Shown here one piece after another: positions 54,009-63,962 of a stretch of DNA of 64,000 nucleotides (position 1 is its first letter; the number at the start of each line of letters is the position of its first letter). The DNA is from Pseudomonas monteilii NBRC 103158 = DSM 14164 (lineage in GTDB: Bacteria > Pseudomonadota > Gammaproteobacteria > Pseudomonadales > Pseudomonadaceae). The stretch lies in contig NZ_BBIS01000024.1 in assembly GCF_000730605.1 (NCBI RefSeq), positions 37,631-101,630 of the forward strand. Direction: 5' to 3'. The notes beneath the pieces were generated by a model. The model did not search any database. It saw only the letters and a list, made by a program, of their open reading frames with translations, and was not told where the DNA came from. A program made the translations under genes and the position numbers.

Positions 54009-55190
54009 ATGAACCTGCGAATGGTGCTCATCCTGGGCGCACTCAGTGCGTTCGGGCCCTTGGCGATCGACTTTTACCTGCCCGCCTTCCCGGCCATGGC
54101 GCAGGCGTTCGCCACCGACGAAAAACACGTCCAGGCCACCTTGGCCGCTTACTTCCTTGGCCTGTCTATCGGCCAGCTGGCTTACGGGCCGGTTGCCGAC
54201 CGCTTTGGGCGTCGCAAACCGCTGATGTTCGGCGTGACCCTGTTCACCCTGGCGTCACTGGCCTGTGCCTATGCCCCCAACCTCGACACCCTGGTGGTTG
54301 CGCGCTTTGTCCAGGCGCTGGGCGGTTGTGCAGGCATGGTGCTGTCGCGGGCCATCGTCAGCGACAAGTGCGACCCGGTGGCCTCGGCCAAGGTGTTCTC
54401 GCAACTGATGCTGGTCATGGGCCTGGCGCCAATCCTGGCACCGATGCTGGGCGGGGTGTTGGTGAACCTGGCGGGCTGGCAGTCGATCTTCCTGGCGTTG
54501 AGCCTATTCAGCGCCGGTTGCCTGCTGGCAGTCAGCCTGGGCCTGCCGGAAAGCCTGCCTGCGCATATACCGCGACAGCCGCTGTCTGGCGCATTGCGCC
54601 AGTATTTGCGTCTGCTCGCTGACCGGGTGTTCCTTGGCCATGCCTTGACGGGTGGTATCGCCATTGCCGGCATGTTTGCCTACATTGCCGGTTCGCCATT
54701 CGTGTTCATCAAGCTCTATGGCGTACCGGCCGAACATTACGGCTGGCTATTCGGCACCAATGCTGCCGGCTTCATACTCGTGGCGCAGGTGAATGCCCGA
54801 TTGCTGGCCAAGCGCGGGCCTGCTTTCCTGCTGGCGCGCGCCGTGTGGCTGTACCTGGTTGCGGGCCTGGTGCTGTTGGGCGTGGCGGCTTTGCGACCCG
54901 CGCAGCTGTGGCCGCTGCTGGTGCCGTTGTTCATCTGCATTGCCAGCCTGGGCTGCATCATCCCCAATGCATCGGCGTGTGCCATGAGCGGGCAGGGCGC
55001 GCGGGCCGGCAGTGCTTCGGCATTGATGGGGTGCGTGCAGTTCAGCGTTGCTGCGGGTGCCGCTGCGCTGGTCGGGCTACTGCACGATGGCAGCGCGGTA
55101 CCTATGGCGCTGGTGATCAGCTTGTGCGGGGCATTGGCGGTCAGTGTCGCGCTGCTGACCCGGCGCTTGCAGGCCAAGGCTCCCGCATGA
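54009..55190 (+). CDS. Bcr/CflA-family drug:proton antiporter (MFS)
   Basis: A 393-residue transporter with twelve membrane segments. LGALSAFGPLAIDFYLPAFPAMAQAF is the Bcr/CflA N-terminal signature, ATLAAYFLGLSIGQLAYGPVADRFGRRKPLM holds MFS motif A, and RFVQALGGCAGMVLSRAIVSD follows. Members export bicyclomycin, chloramphenicol, sulfonamides or arabinose-like compounds; the substrate here is unknown. Its 3' end overlaps the convergent small gene by 50 bp. Confidence 0.92.
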   Translation: MNLRMVLILGALSAFGPLAIDFYLPAFPAMAQAFATDEKHVQATLAAYFLGLSIGQLAYGPVADRFGRRKPLMFGVTLFTLASLACAYAPNLDTLVVARFVQALGGCAGMVLSRAIVSDKCDPVASAKVFSQLMLVMGLAPILAPMLGGVLVNLAGWQSIFLALSLFSAGCLLAVSLGLPESLPAHIPRQPLSGALRQYLRLLADRVFLGHALTGGIAIAGMFAYIAGSPFVFIKLYGVPAEHYGWLFGTNAAGFILVAQVNARLLAKRGPAFLLARAVWLYLVAGLVLLGVAALRPAQLWPLLVPLFICIASLGCIIPNASACAMSGQGARAGSASALMGCVQFSVAAGAAALVGLLHDGSAVPMALVISLCGALAVSVALLTRRLQAKAPA

Positions 55191-55338
55191 GCGGGTGAGG
55201 TGCCTGAAGGCGGGTTTCCAGCGTGGCGACGAAGGCCCGCGCCTCGGCCTCGCTGCGGAAACTGACCACGTGTTGATCGAGCTGGACCTGCCAAGGACAG
55301 GCGGGGTTTCGGCTCGATGCACTGACGATAATTTTCAT
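55141..55338 (-). CDS. Small conserved-looking hypothetical protein
   Basis: A 65-residue protein beginning MKIIVSASSRNPACPWQVQL with a beta-beta-alpha look (VQLDQHVVSFRSEAEARAFVATLETRLQ). GGAGG lies 9 bases upstream of the ATG at 55338. The gene runs 50 bp into the 3' end of the bcr-like gene on the other strand. I know the type as a short uncharacterised Pseudomonas protein but cannot name a family. Confidence 0.6.
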   Translation of the reverse strand: MKIIVSASSRNPACPWQVQLDQHVVSFRSEAEARAFVATLETRLQAPHPLMREPWPASAGSAARH

Positions 55339-55795
55339 CGCGGCATACCTCCAGAATGGGAAGAGCCGCTCAAGTGTAGCGCTGGCCCTCCTGCCTGCCA
55401 TGTGTTGCGTCAATGTCCTGACTGACGGTCGAAGGGCGCAATGCCTGCAAACCTGCGAAACCTTCGCTAGCTCGCGCGCTATTTGTGGAAGGTCGCTGTG
55501 GGCCGTATCTGAAATTGCTGCAAGTCTTTTTCTATCCAGATATTTCGGGGCCTCTGTCTGTGGGTATCGGCGCTTTGGCTGACCGGCTTGCGGGTCGCTT
55601 TCTGGCGCCGCTTCACTGGTTGCCATGGGTAGGCATACCCAGTGGTTTTTCGTCGCCGATGTGTCTGCGCAAGGCCGTCTGAATGCGATTTTCTGCGGCT
55701 TATACTGCGAGCCAGGCCAGCGCCAGCGAGAGGTGCTTCCCTGCCAGGGTTGGCCATCGCATCCACTCAGTGAACTTGCAGGGAGTTACAGGGAC
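55339..55795. other. 457-bp spacer without a supported gene
   Basis: Open frames on both strands lack ribosome-binding sites and recognisable products. It should hold the promoters of the two divergent genes on its edges; no clear -35/-10 pair or operator stands out. Confidence 0.4.
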
Positions 55796-56509
55796 ATGAA
55801 CGCAGCCAGCAGCATCAGCCAGATTGCCAGCTTGATGGCCGACCCCAAACGCAGTGCCATGTTGTGGGCATTGATCGACGGTACGCCACGGCTAGCCAAT
55901 GAGCTTGCGATAATGACCGGCCTGACGTCCTCGTCGGCTTGCGCGCACCTTTCGTTGCTGTCATCGGCCGGTTTGCTCCGGCATGAAGCCAGGGGGCGAA
56001 AACGCTACTTCCGCCTGGCAACCCCACAGGTCGGGGCGGCGGTCGAGGCCTTGGCCAGCGTACAGCTGGAAAGCACCAGGGGAGAGCAGGCCAAGGCACC
56101 GGTATCACCGCTGCCCATGTCGATGCGCCGGGCACGCCGTTGTGGCGATCACCTGGGCGGGGAGTTGGCCAGTGAGCTGTATCACCGCCTGGTGGTGGCC
56201 GGCTGGCTGGAAGGCAGCGGAAGGCAGTTGATGGTCAGTGACGAGGGGAGGGCGCAGTTGGCCTCGGTCGGGGTGTACATCGATGCCCTGGCACCCCACG
56301 AGCAACGCGGTTGCGTGATTTGCCGCTGCACCGAGTGGAATGACCAGGCCCCGCATCTGGGCGGCGTGCTGGGCCAGGCTTTGTTCAGGCTATTCCTGCA
56401 ATCTGGCTGGATGCGTGAGGCCGAAGACACGCGGGCGTTGCATATCTCTGCGCTGGGTATCCAGCAGATCAATCGCATCGCCCGCGTGGAGACATTGCAG
56501 GTCGGTTGA
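55796..56509 (+). CDS. ArsR-like winged-helix transcriptional regulator
   Basis: A 237-residue protein. Residues about 5-80 are an ArsR-type winged helix (ISQIASLMADPKRSAMLWALIDGTPRLANELAIMTGLTSSSACAHLSLLSSAGLLRHEARGRKRYFRLA). The C-terminal ~140 residues are an uncommon extension with a cysteine-containing segment (QRGCVICRCTEWND). No arsenic or other metal gene adjoins. The ATG at 55796 follows GGGAGTTACAGGGAC. Longer ArsR-like regulators of this kind are not well characterised. Confidence 0.85.
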   Translation: MNAASSISQIASLMADPKRSAMLWALIDGTPRLANELAIMTGLTSSSACAHLSLLSSAGLLRHEARGRKRYFRLATPQVGAAVEALASVQLESTRGEQAKAPVSPLPMSMRRARRCGDHLGGELASELYHRLVVAGWLEGSGRQLMVSDEGRAQLASVGVYIDALAPHEQRGCVICRCTEWNDQAPHLGGVLGQALFRLFLQSGWMREAEDTRALHISALGIQQINRIARVETLQVG

Positions 56510-56528
56510 ACGCAACGTCGTCGTTCAA

Positions 56529-57491
<963 letters not shown>

Positions 57492-57562
57492 TCAGGTACG
57501 GTTGCCGCCATTCTACAGGGGCTGGCCGGGCATTGCGCCCGGCCAGGCTGCGACCCGGTGAA

Positions 57563-58249
57563 TCACCAGACCAAGGGTTCGCCCTTGTAGTTGATGAAAC
57601 GCAGGCCACCCTTGCCGCTTTGCGCCTTGATCTGGTCGAGCATGCCGCGGGTGCTGGTGAGTACGTCGATCTCGGCGTTTTCGCCACCCATGTCGGTTTT
57701 TACCCAGCCTGGGTGCATGGCCAGCACGCACAGGTCGGGGCGCTGCTGCTCGACGACAAAGCTGTTGATCATCGAGTTCAACGCCGCCTTGCTGGCCTTG
57801 TACAGGCAAATTTCACCGCCGTCGGGGATGGTCACGCTGCCCAGGATCGAGCTCATGAAGGCCAGTACGCCGCTGCCCTCGCGTACCTGGCCGACGAGGC
57901 GCCGGGCCACGCGGATCGGTGCGACGGCGTTGGTCATGAACAGGTCGCCGACGTCTTTGTTTTGTACGGTCTCCAGGTCTTGTGGCAGGGGGCCCATGAC
58001 ACCGGCGTTGACGAATACCAGGTCGAACACCTGGCCCTGCAGGCGTTGCTTCAGGCCGTCGAGCTGGGCGGTGTCGTTCATCTCCAACTGCTCGATGAGC
58101 ACGCCGGGCACGTCCGCCAGGGCGCCGGGCTGCTGTGGGTTGCGGACAGTAGCAGTGATGTTCCAGCCATCTTCGTGCAGGCGTTGCACCAGGCCCAGGC
58201 CAAGCCCGCGCGAGGCGCCGATGATGAGGGCAGTTCTTGAATTAGCCAT
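57563..58249 (-). CDS. Short-chain dehydrogenase/reductase
   Basis: A 228-residue classical-type SDR: ALIIGASRGLGLGLVQRL for NAD(P) binding, VFVNAGVMGPL, then SSILGSV with the catalytic Ser and LYKASKAALNSMI with Tyr and Lys, followed by MHPGWVKTDMGG. It resembles the C-factor/CsgA-like and YciK-adjacent groups; the substrate is unknown. It is transcribed towards add after a gap of 86 bp but has its own ribosome-binding site (AGGAATGTTCCT-type leader). Confidence 0.88.
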   Translation of the reverse strand: MANSRTALIIGASRGLGLGLVQRLHEDGWNITATVRNPQQPGALADVPGVLIEQLEMNDTAQLDGLKQRLQGQVFDLVFVNAGVMGPLPQDLETVQNKDVGDLFMTNAVAPIRVARRLVGQVREGSGVLAFMSSILGSVTIPDGGEICLYKASKAALNSMINSFVVEQQRPDLCVLAMHPGWVKTDMGGENAEIDVLTSTRGMLDQIKAQSGKGGLRFINYKGEPLVW

Positions 58250-58615
58250 AGGAACATTCCTTTATCGGTGTAGGAAAAAGGAATTGAGCATACGTTACGG
58301 AAGGCGTGTGCGCTCACCGGATAAACGGCTAAAAATTGATCAAGGTTGCCAGAGCGCTTGTAGCCGGGCGCTTCGCCTGTTGGCGCACGGGTTATCCACA
58401 GGCTGTTCCACAGTTATTGTGTGCAAGCTCTGGTGGGGTGGGTAGGCTTGTCGAGCCCTCCACTGGGGATAACTTTCACGCTTTCAGCGGTTTGCGGCTG
58501 TCATCAAGCAGTGATCAAAATATGATCAAAGCTATGCGGGCCTTGAATTTATTGGGCTGCAACCGAGTGCCCCAAGCTTATCCACAGGCCGGCCCACAGT
58601 TGCTGTGGGCAATGT
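58250..58615. repeat. 366-bp spacer with two DnaA-box-containing repeats
   Basis: Two copies of a 35-base unit (58392-58426 and 58578-58612, 29 identities) each begin with TTATCCACA, the consensus DnaA box. The second copy includes an 8-bp stem (58592-58610) just beyond the IMPACT-family stop codon and may serve as its terminator. No gene is supported. Confidence 0.6.
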
Positions 58616-59200
58616 TCAGCGGGCTTCGAGCAGGATGCGCCCGCGGCTCAAGTCGGCCAGTTGCTGCTGCAGGGGGGCCAGGTGGGCGTCACCCAGCGCA
58701 ATTAGCAGGTCCACGCCGTTGGCGGTGAATTGCTCATCCAGGACGAGGCCATCAACCTCTGCCAGACGCAGTTTCACCAGTGCCAGTTCGCTGAAACTGC
58801 AGCTGCAAGTGAATTCGCTGCGCTGCACCAGCAGCCGTTTAGGCGCCTGCTGCAGGCATTTGTTGGCGCCACCGCCATAGGCCCTGGCCAGGCCGCCGGT
58901 ACCCAGTTGTATACCGCCATACCAGCGGATCACCAGCACCACGACCTGGTCGCAGTCTTGTGCTTCGATGGCTGCCAAAATCGGCCGCCCGGCAGTGCCG
59001 CCGGGTTCACCGTCATCGCTGCTGCGGTATTGGGCGCCAAGCTTCCAGGCCCAGCAGTTGTGGGTGGCAGCCAGGTCGCTGTGGCGTTCGATGAAACTCA
59101 TCGCATCCGCAGCACTGCTGATCGGCCCGGCCAGGGTGATGAAGCGGCTTTTGCGGATTTCCTCGCGGTACTCGCAGAGGTCGAGCAGGGTAGAAGGCAT
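58616..59200 (-). CDS. IMPACT/YigZ-family protein
   Basis: A 194-residue protein. The N-terminal domain of the UPF0029 (Impact_N) type has KSRFITLAGPISSAADAMSFIERH, NCWAWKLG, DDGEPGGTAGRPILAAI and WYGGIQLGTGGLARAYGG. The C-terminal ~60 residues are the short DUF1949 ferredoxin-like domain. Proteins of this family are linked to translation control in eukaryotes, and bacterial roles are unclear. It lies 9 bp after the TetR stop on the same strand and is probably cotranscribed with it. Confidence 0.9.
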   Translation of the reverse strand: MPSTLLDLCEYREEIRKSRFITLAGPISSAADAMSFIERHSDLAATHNCWAWKLGAQYRSSDDGEPGGTAGRPILAAIEAQDCDQVVVLVIRWYGGIQLGTGGLARAYGGGANKCLQQAPKRLLVQRSEFTCSCSFSELALVKLRLAEVDGLVLDEQFTANGVDLLIALGDAHLAPLQQQLADLSRGRILLEAR

Positions 59201-59209
59201 AAATGACGT

Positions 59210-59872
59210 TCAGGCAGCCGGCTTGATGCCGCAGCCCTTCAGAATGATGTGGATAAGGTTGTTGCTCGCGTCTTCCATGTCCTGCTTGGTCAGGCGGCTG
59301 CGGCCGGTAACCTGGCAGATCTGGGTGGCGAAGTCGGCGTAGTGCTGGGTGCTGCCCCACAGCAGGAAGATCAAGTGCACCGGGTCGACCGGGTCCATCT
59401 TGCCGGCTGCGATCCAGGCCTGGAACACAGCGGCTCGGCCGCGGAACCACTCACGGTAGTCGGCACTGAAATATTCGGTCAGGCAGGTGCCGCCGCTGAT
59501 CACTTCCATGGCGAAAATCCGCGAAGCTTGCGGGTTGCGCCTGGAAAACTCCATCTTGGTACGGATGTACTGGCTCAGGGCCTCGCCGGGGTCGTCATCG
59601 ACGCTCAAGGCGTTGAAGGTGCTGTCCCACAACTCGATGATGTTGCTGAGCACGGCAATGTACAGGCCCAGCTTGTTGTTGAAGTAGTAATGCAGGTTGG
59701 CCTTGGGCAAGCCCGCCTTGAGGGCGATGGTGTTCATGCTGGTGCCCTTGAAACCATGGCGGGCGAACTCGTCTTCGGCGGCCTGGATAATGGCCTGTTC
59801 GTTCTTCTGGCGGATGCGGCCCGCGGGCTTGCCCGAGGCAGAGAGGCGATGCGCAGGGACTTCTAGGGTCAT
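59210..59872 (-). CDS. TetR-family regulator, RutR-like
   Basis: A 220-residue regulator. The N-terminal helix-turn-helix NEQAIIQAAEDEFARHGFKGTSMNTIALKAGLPKANLHYYFNNKLGLY is followed by a YcdC/RutR-type ligand domain (SRIFAMEVISGGTCLTEYF; FLLWGSTQHYADFATQICQV). RutR of E. coli senses uracil and thymine and controls pyrimidine breakdown. Reductive pyrimidine breakdown releases beta-alanine, which the nearby bauA-mmsA genes degrade, so a matching regulatory link is plausible. The protein lies on the opposite strand from bauA. Confidence 0.88.
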   Translation of the reverse strand: MTLEVPAHRLSASGKPAGRIRQKNEQAIIQAAEDEFARHGFKGTSMNTIALKAGLPKANLHYYFNNKLGLYIAVLSNIIELWDSTFNALSVDDDPGEALSQYIRTKMEFSRRNPQASRIFAMEVISGGTCLTEYFSADYREWFRGRAAVFQAWIAAGKMDPVDPVHLIFLLWGSTQHYADFATQICQVTGRSRLTKQDMEDASNNLIHIILKGCGIKPAA

Positions 59873-59962
59873 GGACGATTCCGTACGGGTCAGGGGCTGC
59901 GGCTGTCGGACAAGATTACCTGCCTGTGCCGAAGTGACAAGCGTTTGCGGCAGAGACTGGCA

Positions 59963-60880
59963 TCAACGTGTCGCAGCCAGGCTGTCGAGAAAGCTTTCCA
60001 GCACCAGGTTCGGCCGCCGGCCCTTGCGCGTTACCCAGCTCAGGCTCAGGTCATAGAAGCGCTGTTGAGGCTTGAGGGCACGCAAGCGGCCCTGCTGCAC
60101 CCAGAAGGTGGCGTAATGATCGGGCAGGTAGCCGATGTAGCGCCCGGTGAGGATAAGGAACGCCATCCCTTCGCGGTCCGAAGCACTGGCCGTGCAGTTC
60201 AGCGCCTGGTAGTGCGCCTGGATGTCGGCCGGCAGGCGGAATGTCGGGGTAATGGCTTCCTGGCTGTTCAGGCGTTCGTCGTCGATCTGCTGGTCATCGG
60301 CATAGAACAGCGGGTGGCCAACGGCGCAGTAAAGCAGCGAACGTTCGCTGTACAACGGTTGGTACTCAAGGCCCGACAGCGGGCTGGTCTGGGGGACTAC
60401 GCCCACATGCAGGCTGCCGTCGAGCACACCGTGTTCAACCTGGCTGGGGGCAATCATGCGGATCTGGATGCGCACATCGGGGCCTCGGTCCTTGAGTTCG
60501 GCCAGGGCGTGGGTGATGCGCATGTGCGGCAGGGTGACCAAGTTGTCGGTCAGGCCAATGTTCAGCTCGCCACGCAAATGCTGGTGCAGGCCATTGACCT
60601 CGGTGCGAAAGCTTTCCAGCGCGCTGAGCAGTTGCAGGGCCGAATGGTAGACCTCACGGCCCTCCTCGGTCAGCGAAAAACCTGCGCGGCCACGTTGGCA
60701 CAGGCGCAGACCAAGGCGTTGCTCCAGGTCGTTCATCTGCTGGCTGATGGCCGAGCGGCCAATGCCCAGCACGTTTTCGGCGGCCGAGAAGCCGCCGCAC
60801 TCGACTACGCTGCGGTAGATCTTCAGCAAGCGGATGTCGAAGTCGCTGACCTGGGCGAGTGGATCGGGGCGTCGGCTCAT
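59963..60880 (-). CDS. bauR: LysR-family regulator divergent from bauA (BauR-like)
   Basis: A 305-residue LysR regulator: helix-turn-helix at about 14-70 (FDIRLLKIYRSVVECGGFSAAENVLGIGRSAISQQMNDLEQRLGLRLCQRG), then a substrate-binding domain (GELNIGLTDNLVTLPHMRI; LDGSLHVGVVPQ). It is divergent from bauA across 118 bp that hold a dyad (60898-60930). In P. aeruginosa the equivalent BauR (PA0133) activates beta-alanine genes, which fits this position. The symbol is by context, so moderate confidence for the ligand. Confidence 0.85.
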   Translation of the reverse strand: MSRRPDPLAQVSDFDIRLLKIYRSVVECGGFSAAENVLGIGRSAISQQMNDLEQRLGLRLCQRGRAGFSLTEEGREVYHSALQLLSALESFRTEVNGLHQHLRGELNIGLTDNLVTLPHMRITHALAELKDRGPDVRIQIRMIAPSQVEHGVLDGSLHVGVVPQTSPLSGLEYQPLYSERSLLYCAVGHPLFYADDQQIDDERLNSQEAITPTFRLPADIQAHYQALNCTASASDREGMAFLILTGRYIGYLPDHYATFWVQQGRLRALKPQQRFYDLSLSWVTRKGRRPNLVLESFLDSLAATR

Positions 60881-60897
60881 TAGTTTAGTCTTGGCCT

Positions 60898-60930
60898 GTC
60901 TGAAGATTAGAAATGTAGGCTTTTTCAGAC
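60898..60930. promoter_or_regulatory. Dyad in the bauR-bauA intergenic region
   Basis: GTCTGAA (60898-60904) and TTCAGAC (60924-60930) form perfect 7-bp arms with a 19-base AT-rich centre, placed between the two divergent genes. Suitable as a LysR-type operator controlling both. Confidence 0.5.
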
Positions 60931-60998
60931 TTTATCCGCGTGCCAACTTAGCTGCAACAACATCCATCGTTGCCTAATCGTCTTCCGAGGAACCGCCG

Positions 60999-62345
60999 AT
61001 GAACATGCCCGAAACCGCTCCCGCCGGTATCGCCAGCCAGCTCAAGCTGGATGCCCACTGGATGCCCTACACCGCCAACCGTAACTTCCAGCGCGACCCA
61101 CGGCTGATCGTGGCGGCCGAAGGCAACTACCTGGTCGATGACCAAGGGCGCAAGATTTTCGATGCCTTGTCTGGCCTGTGGACCTGCGGTGCCGGGCACA
61201 CCCGCAAGGAAATCACCGAGGCAGTGGCCCGCCAGATTGGCACCCTCGATTACTCACCGGCCTTCCAGTTCGGCCACCCGCTGTCGTTCCAGCTCGCCGA
61301 GAAGATCACCGCGCTGACCCCGGGAGACCTGAATCACGTCTTCTATACCAACTCTGGTTCCGAGTGCGCCGACACCGCCCTGAAAATGGTGCGTGCCTAC
61401 TGGCGCCTGAAAGGCCAGGCCACCAAGACCAAGATCATCGGCCGTGCCCGTGGCTACCACGGCGTGAACATTGCCGGTACCAGCCTGGGTGGCGTCAACG
61501 GCAACCGCAAGCTGTTCGGTCAGCTGCTGGATGTCGACCACCTGCCTCACACCGTGCTGCCAGTGAACGCCTTCTCCAAGGGCATGCCGGAAGAGGGTGG
61601 TATTGCCCTGGCTGACGAAATGCTCAAGCTGATCGAGCTGCACGATGCTTCCAACATCGCCGCGGTGATCGTCGAGCCGCTGGCCGGTTCGGCCGGCGTA
61701 CTGCCGCCGCCGAAGGGTTACCTGAAGCGCCTGCGTGAAATCTGCACCCAGCACAACATCCTGCTGATCTTCGACGAAGTGATCACCGGCTTCGGCCGCA
61801 TGGGGGCGATGACCGGCGCTGAAGCCTTCGGCGTGACCCCGGACCTGATGTGCATCGCCAAGCAGGTCACCAACGGCGCCATTCCGATGGGTGCGGTGAT
61901 TGCCAGCAGCGAGATCTACCAGACCTTCATGAACCAGCCGACCCCGGAGTACGCCGTGGAATTCCCGCACGGCTACACCTATTCGGCCCACCCGGTAGCC
62001 TGTGCCGCCGGTATCGCCGCGCTGGACCTGCTGCAGAAGGAAAGCCTGGTGCAGTCCGCCGCCGAGCTGTCGCCGCACTTCGAGAAGCTGCTGCACGGCG
62101 TGAAGGGCACCAAGAACATCGTCGATATCCGTAACTACGGCCTGGCCGGCGCCATCCAGATCGCCGCTCGCGACGGTGATGCCATCGTCCGCCCGTACGA
62201 AGCGGCGATGAAACTGTGGAAGGCGGGCTTCTACGTGCGCTTCGGTGGCGACACCCTGCAGTTCGGCCCAACCTTCAACACCACGCCGCAGGAACTGGAC
62301 CGCCTGTTCGACGCAGTCGGCGAAACCCTGAACCTGATCGACTGA
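60999..62345 (+). CDS. bauA: Beta-alanine--pyruvate aminotransferase (omega-amino acid:pyruvate)
   Basis: A 448-residue class III PLP aminotransferase. PLP contacts include SGSECADTALK, IFDEVITGFGRMGA, and the Schiff-base lysine 288 in CIAKQVTNGAIPMG. The sequence is very close to the structurally known omega-amino acid:pyruvate aminotransferase of P. putida. It converts beta-alanine and pyruvate to malonate semialdehyde and alanine. It forms an operon with the dehydrogenase gene 73 bp downstream. Confidence 0.96.
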   Translation: MNMPETAPAGIASQLKLDAHWMPYTANRNFQRDPRLIVAAEGNYLVDDQGRKIFDALSGLWTCGAGHTRKEITEAVARQIGTLDYSPAFQFGHPLSFQLAEKITALTPGDLNHVFYTNSGSECADTALKMVRAYWRLKGQATKTKIIGRARGYHGVNIAGTSLGGVNGNRKLFGQLLDVDHLPHTVLPVNAFSKGMPEEGGIALADEMLKLIELHDASNIAAVIVEPLAGSAGVLPPPKGYLKRLREICTQHNILLIFDEVITGFGRMGAMTGAEAFGVTPDLMCIAKQVTNGAIPMGAVIASSEIYQTFMNQPTPEYAVEFPHGYTYSAHPVACAAGIAALDLLQKESLVQSAAELSPHFEKLLHGVKGTKNIVDIRNYGLAGAIQIAARDGDAIVRPYEAAMKLWKAGFYVRFGGDTLQFGPTFNTTPQELDRLFDAVGETLNLID

Positions 62346-62418
62346 TCTATCCGATTTTGATGCCCGGCGCGTGAACGCATCACGCGCCTGCTTCTACCTT
62401 CTTTATCTGGAGTTTTGC

Positions 62419-63912
62419 ATGAGCATTGTTCAGCACCTGATCCACGGCGAGCTGGTTACCAAGGGTGAGCGCACCGCCGATGTCTTCAACCCGTCCACCG
62501 GCCAGGCTGTACGCAAGGTCGAGCTGGCCAGCCGCGCGACCGTGCAGGAAGCGATCGACTCCGCCAAGGCAGCCTTCCCGGCCTGGCGCAACACCCCGCC
62601 GGCCAAACGCGCCCAGGTGATGTTCCGCTTCAAGCAACTGCTGGAGCAGAACGAAGCCAAAATCTCGCAGATGATCAGCGAAGAGCACGGCAAGACCCTG
62701 GAAGACGCAGCCGGTGAGCTGAAGCGCGGCATCGAGAACGTCGAGTTCGCCTGCGCGGCGCCAGAGGTGCTGAAAGGCGAGTACAGCCGCAACGTCGGCC
62801 CGAACATCGACGCCTGGTCTGACTTCCAGCCACTGGGCGTGGTCGCGGGTATTACCCCGTTCAACTTCCCGGCCATGGTGCCGCTGTGGATGTACCCGCT
62901 GGCCATCGCCTGCGGTAACGCGTTCATCCTCAAACCTTCCGAGCGTGACCCGAGCTCCACGCTGTTCATTGCCCAACTGCTGCTGGAAGCCGGCCTGCCA
63001 AAGGGCATCCTGAACGTGGTGCACGGTGACAAGGAAGCAGTGGATGCGCTGATCGAAGCGCCAGAAGTGAAAGCACTGAGCTTTGTGGGTTCGACCCCGA
63101 TCGCCGAATACATCTATGCAGAAGGTACCAAGCGCGGCAAGCGTGTACAGGCCCTGGGTGGTGCCAAGAACCACGCGGTGCTGATGCCGGATGCCGACCT
63201 GGACAACGCCGTCAGCGCACTGATGGGCGCGGCCTACGGTTCGTGCGGCGAGCGTTGCATGGCCATTTCGGTGGCTGTGTGCGTGGGCGACCAAGTGGCT
63301 GATGCGCTGATTGCCAAGCTGGAACCACAGATCAAGGCGCTGAAGATTGGTGCAGGCACCTCGTGCGGTCTGGACATGGGCCCTCTGGTGACTGCGGCTG
63401 CACGTGACAAGGTAGTGGGTTACATCGATGACGGTGTTGCTGCCGGCGCCAAGCTGGTGGTGGACGGGCGCGGCTTCCGTGTGGCCGGTAATGAAGATGG
63501 TTACTTCGTGGGCGGCACCCTGTTCGACAAGGTGACCCCAGAGATGCGCATCTATAAAGAAGAGATCTTCGGCCCGGTGCTGTGCGTGGTGCGCGTGAAC
63601 AGCCTGGAGCAGGCCATGCAGCTGATCAACGATCATGAGTATGGCAACGGTACCTGCATCTTCACCCGTGACGGTGAAGCGGCGCGCCTGTTCTGCGACG
63701 AGATCGAAGTGGGCATGGTGGGGGTGAACGTACCGCTGCCGGTGCCGGTGGCTTACCACAGCTTTGGTGGCTGGAAGCGTTCGCTGTTCGGTGACCTGCA
63801 TGCCTATGGCCCGGACGGTGTTCGCTTCTATACCCGTCGCAAGGCAATTACCCAGCGTTGGCCGCAGCGTGCCAGCCATGAGGCATCGCAATTCGCATTC
63901 CCTAGCCTTTAA
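62419..63912 (+). CDS. mmsA: Methylmalonate/malonate-semialdehyde dehydrogenase (CoA-acylating)
   Basis: A 497-residue CoA-dependent aldehyde dehydrogenase. GVVAGITPFNFPAMVPLWM and KPSERDPSS bind NAD, LGGAKNHAVLMPDADL precedes the catalytic Cys in YGSCGERCMAIS, and YKEEIFGPVLCVVRV follows. It turns malonate semialdehyde from BauA into acetyl-CoA and CO2, the role called BauC in P. aeruginosa. It may also serve valine breakdown. The ATG at 62419 is preceded by CTGGAG; the longer frame from 62371 is not supported. Confidence 0.95.
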   Translation: MSIVQHLIHGELVTKGERTADVFNPSTGQAVRKVELASRATVQEAIDSAKAAFPAWRNTPPAKRAQVMFRFKQLLEQNEAKISQMISEEHGKTLEDAAGELKRGIENVEFACAAPEVLKGEYSRNVGPNIDAWSDFQPLGVVAGITPFNFPAMVPLWMYPLAIACGNAFILKPSERDPSSTLFIAQLLLEAGLPKGILNVVHGDKEAVDALIEAPEVKALSFVGSTPIAEYIYAEGTKRGKRVQALGGAKNHAVLMPDADLDNAVSALMGAAYGSCGERCMAISVAVCVGDQVADALIAKLEPQIKALKIGAGTSCGLDMGPLVTAAARDKVVGYIDDGVAAGAKLVVDGRGFRVAGNEDGYFVGGTLFDKVTPEMRIYKEEIFGPVLCVVRVNSLEQAMQLINDHEYGNGTCIFTRDGEAARLFCDEIEVGMVGVNVPLPVPVAYHSFGGWKRSLFGDLHAYGPDGVRFYTRRKAITQRWPQRASHEASQFAFPSL

Positions 63913-63926
63913 GGCAGGTAACTGAA

Positions 63927-63962
63927 GCGGGGAGGCCGGCAGGCCTCCCCGCTTTGTTTTTC
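63927..63962 (+). terminator. Rho-independent terminator after mmsA
   Basis: GCGGGGAGGCC (63927-63937) pairs perfectly with GGCCTCCCCGC (63942-63952), loop of 4, followed by TTTGTTTTTC. It lies 15 bases after the mmsA stop and ends the bauA-mmsA operon. Confidence 0.95.

Noticed and set aside
55485..55682. A 65-codon frame in the 457-bp spacer
   Set aside because: No ribosome-binding site and no protein-like pattern.
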